Part shown: piece by piece, positions 49,301-60,203 of the stretch | How the letters are laid out: each line of letters opens with the position of its first letter | Position numbering within the stretch: position 1 is the first letter of the stretch | Program-made: the position numbers and the translations under genes | DNA from: Sclerurus mexicanus | Taxonomy: Eukaryota > Chordata > Aves > Passeriformes > Furnariidae | Assembly: GCA_013396755.1 (NCBI GenBank) | Contig: VWZF01002532.1 | Span: 125,313 to 189,312 of the forward strand | Length of the DNA stretch: 64,000 nucleotides | Direction of reading: 5' to 3' | Notes under the pieces: generated by a model | Told to the model about the DNA's origin: nothing | The model's database searches: none | What the model saw: the letters and a program-made list of their open reading frames with translations, nothing else

Positions 49301-52300
49301 TACATGAGGAAGAGTCTCATTTGTCACTTTTTGTTTCCCTCATTTTAGAAGTTCTACTGTTTCACACCAGTTCAAATGTGAAAAGACGCAAAAAAATACC
49401 ATGGTAGTTACTAATTGGATAATTTCTGAAGTTCTGAAATCCTCAAGTCTCACTGTATTAAATTAATATTATTGTTGAAGACTTTTTCTGATTGTTGAAT
49501 TCATTACTTATCCTACTAATGAGAATACAATATATGGTTTTGGATGGTTCTTTTGGGTTAAATCTTCAGATAAGTCAGTCTGCTAAGAAAGCTGGTATTG
49601 GTGTACCTTTCAAATGCTTGAAATTACTGGGCTTATCCTTATCATCAAAGATGAACATGCAGGCACTATTTGATAGCCCACTGTATTGTAAAGGAGAGAA
49701 AGTGATAGTGTGTAATCAGATACATAAACTGTGGTACTGCAAATACATTAGTAGATGTATTTTTCAAGAGGTCCTGTTGTGTTTTTTTCCCATGCTAGGC
49801 CTTTAAGTTCAGAATAACCTTTCTTTTTACTGGATCAAACCTGGTCCTCAATTTTCTCACTGTTATGCAGCACAATCATATACAGCTTCTCAGATACAAT
49901 AACAGTTTTAAATTGTGGATGGATCAAGAAATGAGCTAGTATAAAACACATAGCACTTTTTGGCCTGGCTTTTAAAACCAGTCAGTTGCATAAGGACTCA
50001 GTGATCATAATATTTTCCTGCATGCTCTACCATGGGTTACTGAAGAAGCTTCATCATCAAGATTTGCTAGTGTAGTGGTGTGATTCTGACTCTGAACTGC
50101 CTCGTGCTCTGCCCTATCAGTTCCTATGGGTACATTAGAGGAGTGACTGTGACATTACATAGGGGGGGATAACACCACCTTTCCTACATTGATTCAGACA
50201 AGTGATGCTACTTCATTTTTCAGTTCAAAGCACATCTGCATGTTTTTATAGAAGTCTTGAATAATACAAATATTTAAAGTAATTTACTATTTGATTTCCA
50301 AGAGATCTTTGAAAACAGAAGCAAAGCTTTGTGTAGTGTCTCTAAGTACAATAGTTCTTAGCCCATTTTTGCCTGATGTTCCCCTAAAACTTGTCTGACT
50401 CAAGTTAATGAAGTAGGCTTATTTAATCTCTTACTTAAAACTTTTGAGGAAAAGTTTCATAAAAATTGACCTTTCAGTAATAGGTCTGTGGCTTCTGATG
50501 TGATTTAATTTTCCTGAATCTGACACATCGAGAATTAAAATAGAATGACATTTTTTAGAACTGTCAGTAATTGCTGCTCTTGTCAATCATTAGCCAGTGA
50601 GGCACCATCTCTATCAGCTAACTTTGCCATGGCCTGCAGCAGCTTTCTTTTCTTCATTTCCTTTGTACTTTCATCAAGTAATGAAGTTCTTAAGTTTCAT
50701 CCTCCACACACATTTTCTGTCATGCTCAAATGAAAGCTGAAACAGGCAAAGCATTTCTCTTTACCTTGAGGTAAAACATTTCTCTTTACCTTGCACTTAT
50801 GAACATCTATGTTATTTTTAAGTAATATTTCTGACTGTATTTTAGTATCTCCATACTACAGGCCTTAATAAATGCTAATGGTCTGTGAGTCCCCCCAGAA
50901 GTCATGTTTAAAGTCTCTTATCCTTCTTCTGTTATGCTGTTTAATCAGACATCTGATAATCTTTGTTTTGAATTAATTTTCAAGATCCTGCTTTGCTGAT
51001 AGATTGGGGCTCATATTCTTTAATTCAGTGCAATTGCATCTGTTTTCAGAGTCAACAGTAGCGTAGCACATGCTTTAATCAATCTTTCTTAACACTAATC
51101 CTTTTAGTGGTGTTAGCAGACTGGAAAATTGATTATTAGTTTTCTTGTGCTGTGGTACATCTTATTAAATCATACAAAAGAGCTTCCGCCTCCAAAGACG
51201 AGCAACTTTTATGCAGTCCTTTCCTGAAGTATAGTCAGTGTCCTGCGCTACTTCATGGGCACCTATTTTACATTTTGAGAAACTTGTTTCACATGTGTCC
51301 TGTAAGCTTTTTTTTTTTTTTGGCAGTGTCATTCACTGTTTTTAGAGCTGGGACATGGAATTTTGTGATTCTTTCTATTGCTTTTCTCTCATATCTGACA
51401 CACAGATATGTTCCTCACTGTGATAATGTGGTGCATCAAGTGGAGTCACCATGACTGCATGCTATCTGAGAAGCTGTATTTGAAACTTTCCCTGTATGGA
51501 TTCCTAAAACTGATCCTGTACCACTGATTTTAATTCAGATAAAAATCAAGCCCAGACAGTGATGGGATAAGTATTGCCATCAACTACTATTCCAGAACAA
51601 TTCCCTTTGTGAATACTCATAATTATTTTTCATTGAAACAGTCCTGTGAGAGCTTATCAATTCAAGTTTCAGAGATAAAACTATTAACAACAGGAATATT
51701 GTTCCGTGTTTTTACACTCTACATCTCATCAGTTCCTCAGCAAGCAGGTAAGGACTATATCAGGAAATAGGGTCTGGAGTGAGTTGTATGAAAGATGTGC
51801 CAGAGGCTTTTCTCAGTTTTATTACACCTGTTGTGAACTTGGCCAAGTGAGCTTGGCTTTGTGCAACAAATAATTTTCAGTGATAGGTTTCAAGCTACTA
51901 TCAATTTGCCAGGGAAATAAGTTGGTTCAGCAGGGTGTAGACATATCTGAGCCAAATCCAAACAAATGGCTTGGCTAGAGCCCTGTTTTGCTGCTTCAAA
52001 ATGCAAAGTAACCAGCAGGAACCATGAGGAGGAAGAGCATTCACAATTGCCTTAGTTTTACAGTCCATAATAGTGATGTATTTAACTCCTGCCAGAGTAA
52101 CCTGACCTTAACTTAGTTTTTCTCTCCTACCTATGTTTGTACCTTGATCTCTCCCACCTAATTCCTATCTAGGTTATCCTAAAACCTGAACTACATCACA
52201 TACAATTTAATAGCTCCCAGTTATAAAAACCTACCATGTTCTCCTGCTAATTATTTTCTATTTTTTCACTCTTGCAAATTCCAAAGGCACTGTTTTGATG

Positions 52301-55300
52301 TGGTTTAGTCAGCCTTGGTCTTTAGCAGCTTCACTTCTAGACAACCTTTCAGCTGTTCTGCTGTGTTGTCGACATGACTAGAAGTAAGACTTTTTTTCTG
52401 ATGGCAATAAGAGGCCTGTATAAAAATATCTTCTAGTACAGAGCCTGAGCAAGACTTAGATATCAATCTGAGTTGGCAGGGTGGTGGTTTTTATATGTGA
52501 CAGGGATACTCAATAGCTAGGGTTTGTTAGACATACACATCTAAAATACAGATTTAGATGTTGAAAACGTAGTGGAAAATGAAAGGAACAAAAAGTAAGA
52601 GATAAGACAACCGTAGAACAATATATTAATCCAGAGGTACTCTTTTTTAATCGACTTTATTTCTTTTTCTTCTTGTTTTTCTTAATGTTTCAGAATTAAA
52701 ATGTTTTCCTATCTGTATTTAAAAATATGACCTGAGAAAAACAAATTCTCTACTTTCTTTCACACTTCACAGCTCTGATTTTTTTCTTTTCTTGTTACAG
52801 TGTCACACTTCTTCACAGAGTGAAAATTATCTGTAATCTGAATAATAATTCATGTAGGTTTACTGCCAAATCAGTGTTTTATATCAGTGATTCCCAAACT
52901 ATTTTTTACCTAGAATTCCTCTGGTGTACTTGTACTCAACTTCCCAGAGCCTTCTCCACCTCTGCTCTCTCTTCTCATCCCACTGGCGCTACCTAGTTCT
53001 TCTCGCCCACCTCCAAATCCCTTCTTTTTCCACTGGATTCTGATATCACTATTTCTTCAATTCCTCCCCTAACAAGCCTTCCATTCTACCCTCATGTTTG
53101 TTTATCATTCTCTTCCCAGTCAGGTTAGAATATCTCTTCCTCTTTTTGGAGTTTTAATGCTTTTCCCTTAAGAAGGAAATGAGGGTATGGCAACAGTACA
53201 GGGTTTTTGCTGCTTCCATGGCTGGAAATGGCATGCTTCTTCTGCTTTTTGTCCTTTTTTATTTCCTAGAAAAACTATATTTCCTGCTTTCTGAAACTGA
53301 GGTTGCTGGTTCAGGAGATAGGTGGTGTCACAGTAGTCTCCCAGTGTCCAGCAGTTACCCTTGGCATGCTGCAAGTATTTTATGCCACCTTTGAATGCAG
53401 CCCTATGTCTTTGTCTGCAAGTAATTGAAATTTAACATTTGAATGTAAAGTGTTTCAGTATCAGACTGCTGTGGGTTGTTGCTGATCTGTCGTCCTTTGT
53501 TCCCAGAATCGTCCCTTTGGAAGTATTACATTATCATCATTCATGGTGAATAAATATTTATCAATTTGAATTTAATGGTGGTGTAATTCTATGTATTCAA
53601 TGTAATTCTAATCCTGAAATGTTCAGCTTGTCCATTTTCAGACAAAATTTGCACTAAAGTTAGTGGCTCAAGATTTTTTGCTACTGTTAAAATGTCACTG
53701 AAAAAGAGAAAAAGCTTGTCAGAAGCATTTATTTTTATATGGCAATGTATTTCTTTCTTAGATGAGGAGAATCAGCTGGAAAACAAATATAATTGAGAAG
53801 ATCTTTAGGCATTACAGGCATTACATAGTGAATAAAGATGCCTTTCTGTAATGGTTTGATATGACAAGTTAGAAATAATTTTCATTTCTTTAAATTAGCA
53901 TCTGACATTCCCAGAGGCTTTGTCTTGGGTTTAAAAAGCACATAGAAGAATACTGTACTCCCCCCCAAAAAGCTATTCTATGTAATTTCTTTCTTCTTTG
54001 CTGGCAATCAATCATTCTTTCAGTGAGGCTGATCTTACATGCTGCTTCTTGGTTGCAGGATACTTCTTGCTGTATTATAACCATGGCTGTAGCTCACTAT
54101 AATATGATCATCCAATTTGCTAGGTTTAGCCACCTGTGGACAGGTTCTTGAACACAGTATTCTGGTCTGGTTTAATGCGAAGAAGTGTGTTCTTCCTTTC
54201 CTTCACTGTTAGATGCTTTTTAGGAAGTATTCCTGCCATGTCTCTGGCTCTCACAGCACACAGCAGTGTGTGAGGGATGGAGTACCTCATGGAGCTCCCT
54301 TGAATTGCTTCTCTGGCATGCAGACTAGTCAGGAAGGTGCACAAAGCTTTCACTTGGGGAACACCCAGCAATATTTTTGTGTGTGTGTGTGCGTTTTAGC
54401 CACCATTTAGATATTCCTAATCACTGGCTTTTTTGGTTCCAAACCTGGAATAACAGACATATAATTCAAACTGAGTCCAGCTTGATTTTCAAGAGCTAAT
54501 GTTAATCATTTGAAGTTGATTCTTTTGCTCAGTTTACTGCTCTTGAGACTTCTTGTTCTGTTAAAATGGTTTCTTTTATTCTGGCCAAAACAATTGCAAT
54601 TGTGTAGGGCAATGACAAGGATATTAACCTAACAACAGAGAAATGCCAGATCATCAGAAATGGTGGGTTAGAGCTATTGCTTGAGAATATCTCCTACCCC
54701 ATGGAATTGCTTTCCATTAAACCTTCTAATTTGTTCTATAGACTTGTTGACAACAGTCAAGGTTAAGGAAACTGATTGTAATCCACTGGTTTGGGCATTC
54801 ATGTGGCATATTGGAAAACCAAATGTGTGTTTCAGCCCCACAGTGAGGCTTTCTGTCAGAATGGCACGAGTGAATTATGGATGACTCCAACACATTACAG
54901 AAAATTACATTAGCATATGTGACACCGAGAGGGTTAAGTATAATTAGAGTCACTGTACATAGCAAAGTCTAGATGGGTAAAAAAACAGTGGGACAAATGC
55001 TATTCCTTACTAAATAAACCTAATGTGCCTGGAAAAACAGATTCCAGTCTTCCTTTGGTATGTATAATCTGAATATTTCCTAGTCCACTTTTTTACTGAA
55101 GCCCAGTATGTAGCACAGATGTGGGGCTCAGGACTGATTCATGTTAAGCTATGGATGAAATTTAGGATTTGACAATTCAGATCTGATATGCCACAAAATG
55201 CTTACAGATTGAACAACCTCCCTTTGCTTCCTTCACATGGGAATTGTTTAGGCTCTCAGTGGTTGCACTCTGGAATTGTAAGAATGGTCAACCAGGTTGC

Positions 55301-57590
55301 CACAACTATACATTTGCCAAGGAATGACGGAGTGAAAAATAAATACATAAGGACAGGGAATTTTTGGAACCATAGTAGAAAAGTATCTCAATGAAGTTCT
55401 CAGTCTAGAAGGTGGATAATTGGTGCGTATCGAGCAGAGATTCATCTGAAATTGAAACAACTCAGACTTTTGGAGGCATTTATTAAGGACATATTTTAAG
55501 TCCTTTTTAAAAAATCTTCAGTTTTTAGTTTAAGCTTTAAATAAGTTAATTTCAACCATCTCTGAGTACATTATGTCTCTCCACTGCCTGTTTCTTGGTG
55601 TAACAGGAATATTCACAAACCCTTTCTTTGGAAAGCGAATGCCATTTTGATAGCAGCAATTCAACTTTTGACTGCTGACTAAATCTAAATGAGGGACTTA
55701 GGAGTTTTGGCAAATAGCAAATGATGCTGATGATGTAATCCTGTAAACTTGGTGCATTCTCACTTTTCTGAAAGTTCTTATCAGCATATTATGTCTTTGT
55801 ACATAGCTCTCTAAATGCTCTGGTGTCTGGGTAAATTTATTAAACTTATGGTCTTTCCTGTCTCCATTTTCCTAGATTCTCTGGTTTTTTCATAATCTCT
55901 CAGAAAAAAATAGATTTAGCCTTATCTGTGCTTAATCCTGTGTTGTTACTTGTTAGCTAGCCTTGTGTTTTGTATTTTAATACCAAAACTACCTCTTAAA
56001 TTGCATGACTACGTGACTCTAATTCACCCTGTGTTTGTAATTGCCAGAACACTTCTATTTTTTTCACATCCTGATTATACAAAAATGTTTCATGGTTTCT
56101 TTGTGCTGGAAGGAGGTTATTCATGAACTCTTAGGATGACAAAAATTGTCTTCTCTCATCTTTCCTTCTGTCCTCACCTCACAGGCGCTGTGATACCTTA
56201 GTGGAGTGATTCTGTGAATATCAAGTGTAGAAGTTGTGAGGTTCAGCCCTAGTGCTTCCTCCTCACAGTGATCCAGCTGTATGTAGTAACCTTGCTGAAA
56301 TTAGTTGCTTACCAGAGTAAGAGCTATGTGCACTGTAGGGCTCCAGATTTTGTCACAGCCCTACTGTAACTGTTCTGTCTATAAATTAGTCTGCTATATT
56401 CTTTTAACAATGGAAACTAAATGCATCATGCTAAAATCAAATCAATGCCATCCAAATCAGTCACCAGGATTCTCCTGATCTCTTCCTAGCAAGGCTTTTG
56501 TTATTCAGACATTCCCTACAAGCCGTCAAATGGTCCAACTCAATAACAACTAATAAAGCAAGCACCCCTTAAAAATTTTCCTGGTGAGTCCTTTTAAATT
56601 GAACAGGGAGTAATACATCTCGTAGTGTCAATAATGCTGCAAATGCTAATTTGGTTGACTCCACTATGTGCCTCCTCAAGTGATATTCCAAATGCTCTTC
56701 TGGGAAGATGGTTACTACTGGAATTCACTCTCTTGCTCTCTGCCTGCAGCACCAGTTTCAAATCCGTGGCAAGGGCTATAAGAGATGGCCTGTATAACAA
56801 AAGAGTGTTCTGGTGATGATTGCTTTCTCAACCTTTTAAACCTCAACTACTGATAGTGATGCTCTTAAATTAAAATTAGATGGCAAGGATGAATGTGCTG
56901 ATAAGATGTTCTCAGATGGCTAACTGATACAGTCCTTACATGCAGCAGAAATGTACCCATCTGCTGAGCATAGCGTGAGTCTGATTTACTATACCACACA
57001 AAGCTGGTTTTAACAATAGTATCAATAACATAACTTTATTATACAAACTGTGTGGAAATGGATTTTATGATGTAAATTCAGTCTATTAAGGGCATTTCTG
57101 TGAATAAATTATACTAGATGTTCTTTTCATTCTTGTTAGCACAGATTTTTTTTCACAGATGTAATTTTTGGGCATTAGACAATTTTTTTTTCTCCTGCTG
57201 TTGTGAAAGGAGAACTGCAAGTTAAACATTTCAGAAAATTTGTTCTGTTCTTTTTATAATAAGGGAAAGCAGTTCCTGCCAGAATTCAAACCTTCCAGTG
57301 ACTTAAATTTCTGTTTTATTGTGTTATTTCTCAGGTGCTTGACATCATCCTAAAGAAACTAATTAAGAAAGTATTCTTGAAGTCACAATTGCATACTTAT
57401 GTCCTATAATCATGCTTTTATTAATTTTTTTAAAAAAAATTCTATCTGCAGTGGAAAGAAATCGACAGCTTTAAGTGTGACTACTAAAATATGTGTTTTC
57501 GATATAAATGTGTGAATGAGATAAAAAATGCTAAAAATTTCTGATTATATGATATTTGTTTCTGGGCTTTGGTTGGACACCAGAGCAGCC
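46381..57590. other. Intergenic, no gene seen
   Basis: This is an 11-kb AT-rich stretch. It holds a (GT)6 tract at 54379-54390, a 14-nt T-run at 51308-51321 and a small tandem duplication near 50747-50797. Open frames of 60-120 codons lack recognisable domains or consistent splice structure. A GC-richer segment at about 47980-48250 is unidentified. Confidence 0.7.
50747..50797. repeat. Short tandem duplication
   Basis: CATTTCTCTTTACCTTG occurs twice, about 27 bp apart, joined by AGGTAAAA. Confidence 0.7.
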
Positions 57591-57594
57591 TAAA

Positions 57595-57810
57595 GATGGT
57601 GCATTTTTTAACGATGAGGGTGGTGAAACATTGGCATGGATTGTCCAGAGGAGTTGTGAATGCTCCATTCCTGGAAGTGTTAAAGGCCAAGGTTGGACAG
57701 GGCTTTGAGCAACCTGGTCTAGTGAAAGATGTCCTGATCTGTGGCAGGCAGGTTGAAACAAGGTGGTCTTTAAGGTCCCATCGAACACAAGCCATACTAT
57801 GATTCTGTGT
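57595..57810 (+). mobile_element. CR1 LINE 3' end
   Basis: CR1 phrases appear in order: ACGATGAGGGTGGTGAAACA, GGACAGGGCTTTGAGCAACC, TGGTCTAGTGAAAGATGTCC and a terminal ACTATGATTCTGTG. Confidence 0.9.
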
Positions 57811-58147
57811 CCCAGCCTGGCCTCTGCCCATCCCATCCCCATGGAGGTGATTGATGCCCAGGGCTGGGGCTGCTCCTGTCTTGGATGATGGGACTGGGCT
57901 GGTTGTAGCCAAGACAGAACAGGTGTCTTAAACTCCTCACAGGCAAAAAGCCCGAGGGAGGAAACTGCTTGCAGGAGCGCTGGGTGAGTGTGGTGGTGAG
58001 CCAGCTCTGCCAGGGCCGGGTGAAGGCTCCTGTCCTCACACACTGCCACGGCTGCTGTGGGCACCTCCGTCATGCTCATGGGGCTGGGCACGCTGCTGTG
58101 GGAGCCACTGGAAAACACGGAGCGTGCACAGACATAGGAAATTGTGC
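57811..58147. other. GC-rich unidentified segment between CR1 and LTR
   Basis: About 340 bp of GC-rich sequence. It sits open in several frames, including a 195-codon minus frame that runs back through the CR1. It has no recognisable domain and is not called as a gene. Confidence 0.6.
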
Positions 58148-58152
58148 GTACA
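58148..58152. repeat. Target-site duplication, left copy
   Basis: GTACA lies immediately before the LTR and matches 58716-58720. Confidence 0.65.
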
Positions 58153-58715
58153 TGTCATGGTTCAACACCAGCTGGTGAGGAGGTACTGCAGAGCTGCATC
58201 TCTGGTGGGATGGGGAGGAGAATTACAAAAAAAAAGTGAAACTCATGGGTTGAGATAAGAAAATTCATTGAAACAAAATAAAATAATGGTAATAAAAAGT
58301 AATAATATGTGTAATAAAGTAATGGTAGTAATAAAATAATGGTAGTAATAATAGTGATGTGGGGGGGGAGGGAGACAGAGAGAACACTCAAGAAAAACAA
58401 GTGATGCACAATACCATCACCGACGCCGAACCCATCCCCAAACCGCGATCAGCCCCTCTTCCACGTAACTTCCCCAGTTTATACACTGGGCATGGCACTC
58501 CCTGGTGTGAAATATCCCCGTGGCCAGTTTGGGTCACCCCTCCTGGCCCTGCTCCCCCCCGGATTCTTGTGAGGGCTGAGACAGTGGAAGCCCCGGACCT
58601 ACAGTGAGCCCTACAGGAGTGTGTTATTAGCGTTATTCTCATGCTGAATCCAAAGCACAGCCCCCTACCACGTACTAGGAAGAAGATTAACTCCATCCCA
58701 GCCGAAACCAGCGCG
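58153..58715 (-). mobile_element. Solo LTR of an endogenous retrovirus (ERVL-like target duplication)
   Basis: This 563-bp element resembles a widespread avian LTR read on the minus strand. It has a start side GGTTTCGGCTGGGATGGAGT, a TATAAA at 58478-58483 (minus), a GGGTTGAGATAAG block on the plus strand, a possible AATGAA polyadenylation signal at 58264-58269, and an end side AACCATGACA. Both flanks carry GTACA (58148-58152 and 58716-58720), a 5-bp target duplication as seen for class III (ERVL) elements. No internal viral genes are present, so it is a solo LTR and encodes nothing. Confidence 0.8.
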
Positions 58716-58720
58716 GTACA
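58716..58720. repeat. Target-site duplication, right copy
   Basis: GTACA lies immediately after the LTR and matches 58148-58152. Confidence 0.65.
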
Positions 58721-58740
58721 TACAGCAAAAACAGCGAAAA

Positions 58741-59170
58741 CAGGAGTTATTTCCGAAGCCGCGCGGGGGAAGCCGCGGCTGTTCCGCCGCCGGGCTGTGG
58801 GCGCGGCGCCGCCAGGGGGCGCTGTCAGCACGTGCGCCGCCGGCGGGAAGGGGCAGTGTCTGCGTGTCCGTGTGTCCGTGAGGGACACGGCGATAATGGG
58901 ACAGTGTCTGCGTGTCCGTGTGTCCCTGAGGGACACGGCGATAAAGGGACAGTGTCTGCGTGTCCGTGTGTCCGTGAGGGACACGGCGATAATGGGACAG
59001 TGTCCTTGTGTCCGTGTGTCCCTGAGGGACACGGCGATAATGGGACAGTGTCTGTGTGTCCGTGTGTCTGTGAGGGGCAGGAAGGAGCAGTGTCCGTGTG
59101 TCCGGAGAGCGGGCGAGGCCTCGTTTGGGCTGGAAAACCCCCCCTGATCGCCTCACGCCCACCTCTCAGC
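58741..59170. other. CpG-rich block around the minisatellite
   Basis: CpG-dense, non-repetitive sequence (58750-58850, with GCGCGGGG, GGCGCGGCGCCG) leads into the minisatellite. It could be a CpG island promoter for an unseen transcript, or simply a GC-rich repeat locus; no exon or splice structure supports a gene. Confidence 0.5.
58851..59105. repeat. 48-bp GC-rich minisatellite, five copies plus a partial
   Basis: Units begin at 58851 (one base short), 58898, 58946, 58994 and 59042, each opening GGGACAGTGTC; a partial copy follows to about 59105. Each unit contains an internal near-palindrome such as GTGTCCC-TGA-GGGACAC. Because 48 is a multiple of three and stops are absent, long open frames run through it on both strands (16-residue repeats). 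These are not taken as genes. Confidence 0.95.
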
Positions 59171-59579
59171 CAGGTGCCCACATGCGGCATCCACACACCT
59201 TTAAACACCTCTAAGCGATGGTGACTCCGCCGCTTCCCTCGGCAAGCCTGTGCCGGGCCTGGGCAAAGCTTTCTGACAATTTTTTTTCCCCTAGGTAATT
59301 GCAGGGTAAAACTTAACACTCCTTTTTGTTGTATTTTAAAAGCCTGAGGTGGCTCAAGGACAAAATAATTCTGACAAAACCCCTCTAATCTTGGCACAGA
59401 TGAGAAGGGAAGTGGTTCTAACAAGAGTGAACACCGTCCATCATTTATGGAGCAGGTGTGTTTCCAGAAGAGGCCGTGCCACGTTCTGGAGCTGTGAGTA
59501 GTGCTGCTTTTGGCCTTGGTCATTTATACTTGCACCAGACAATGCCAGAGCCTTGGCCGTGGGGTGAGATTCCTTCTGC

Positions 59580-60203
59580 CATAATAACCAGCCCTGCCAA
59601 GAGGGATTTGGGGGTGCTGGTGCATGAGAGGCTGGACATGACCAGCAATGAGTGCTTGCGGCCCCGAAAGCCAGCCACGTCCTAGGCTGCACCCAAAGCG
59701 GTGTGGGCAGCAGGAGAGGGAGGGGATTCTTCTCCTCTACTCTGCTCTGGTGAAACCCTGCCTGGAGTGCTGCATAGTGCTCACAAGGATGACCAGAGGG
59801 CTGGAGCACCTTGGCTATGGAGACAGTCTGAGAGAGTTGGGGTTGTTCATTTGGAGAAAGGAAGGCTCCAGGGAGACCTTCTAACACCTTCCAGTACTGA
59901 AGGCACTACAAGAATGCTGGTGAGGGTCTTTTGACAAGGGCATGTAGTGATAGGACAAGGGGGAATGGCTTCATACTGAAAGAGGGCAGGTTTATATTGG
60001 GCATTATGAAGAATTTCTTTACAGTGAAGGTGCTGAGGCCCTGGCACAGGTTGCCCAGAGAAGCTGTGGATGCTCCATCCCTGGAATTGTTTAAGGCCAG
60101 CAGCCTGGTCTAGCTGAAGATGTCCCTGCTCATTGCAGGACAGTTGGACTAGATGAGCTTTATAGGTCCCTTCAGACCAAATCATTCAATGATTCTGTGA
60201 TAA
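59580..60203 (+). mobile_element. CR1 LINE 3' region (about 620 bp)
   Basis: This is a good-quality CR1: GGATTTGGGGGTGCTGGTGC, CTCTGGTGAAACCCTGCCTG, GGTTGCCCAGAGAAGCTGTG, GGATGCTCCATCCCTGGAAT, and a tail TCAATGATTCTGTGATAAAA. It carries stops and frameshifts relative to any reverse-transcriptase frame and is truncated at the 5' end, as most copies are. Confidence 0.93.

Noticed and set aside
51300..51454. T-run followed by GGCAG resembling a splice acceptor and an open frame
   Set aside because: It is isolated, with no matching donor, partner exon or protein similarity.
57531..58118. 195-codon minus-strand open frame
   Set aside because: It runs through a CR1 3' end and GC-rich flank, with no domain or splice support.
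58388..59523. Several 130-232 codon frames on both strands
   Set aside because: They arise from the stop-free 48-bp minisatellite and cross the LTR boundary; the same DNA is open in several frames.
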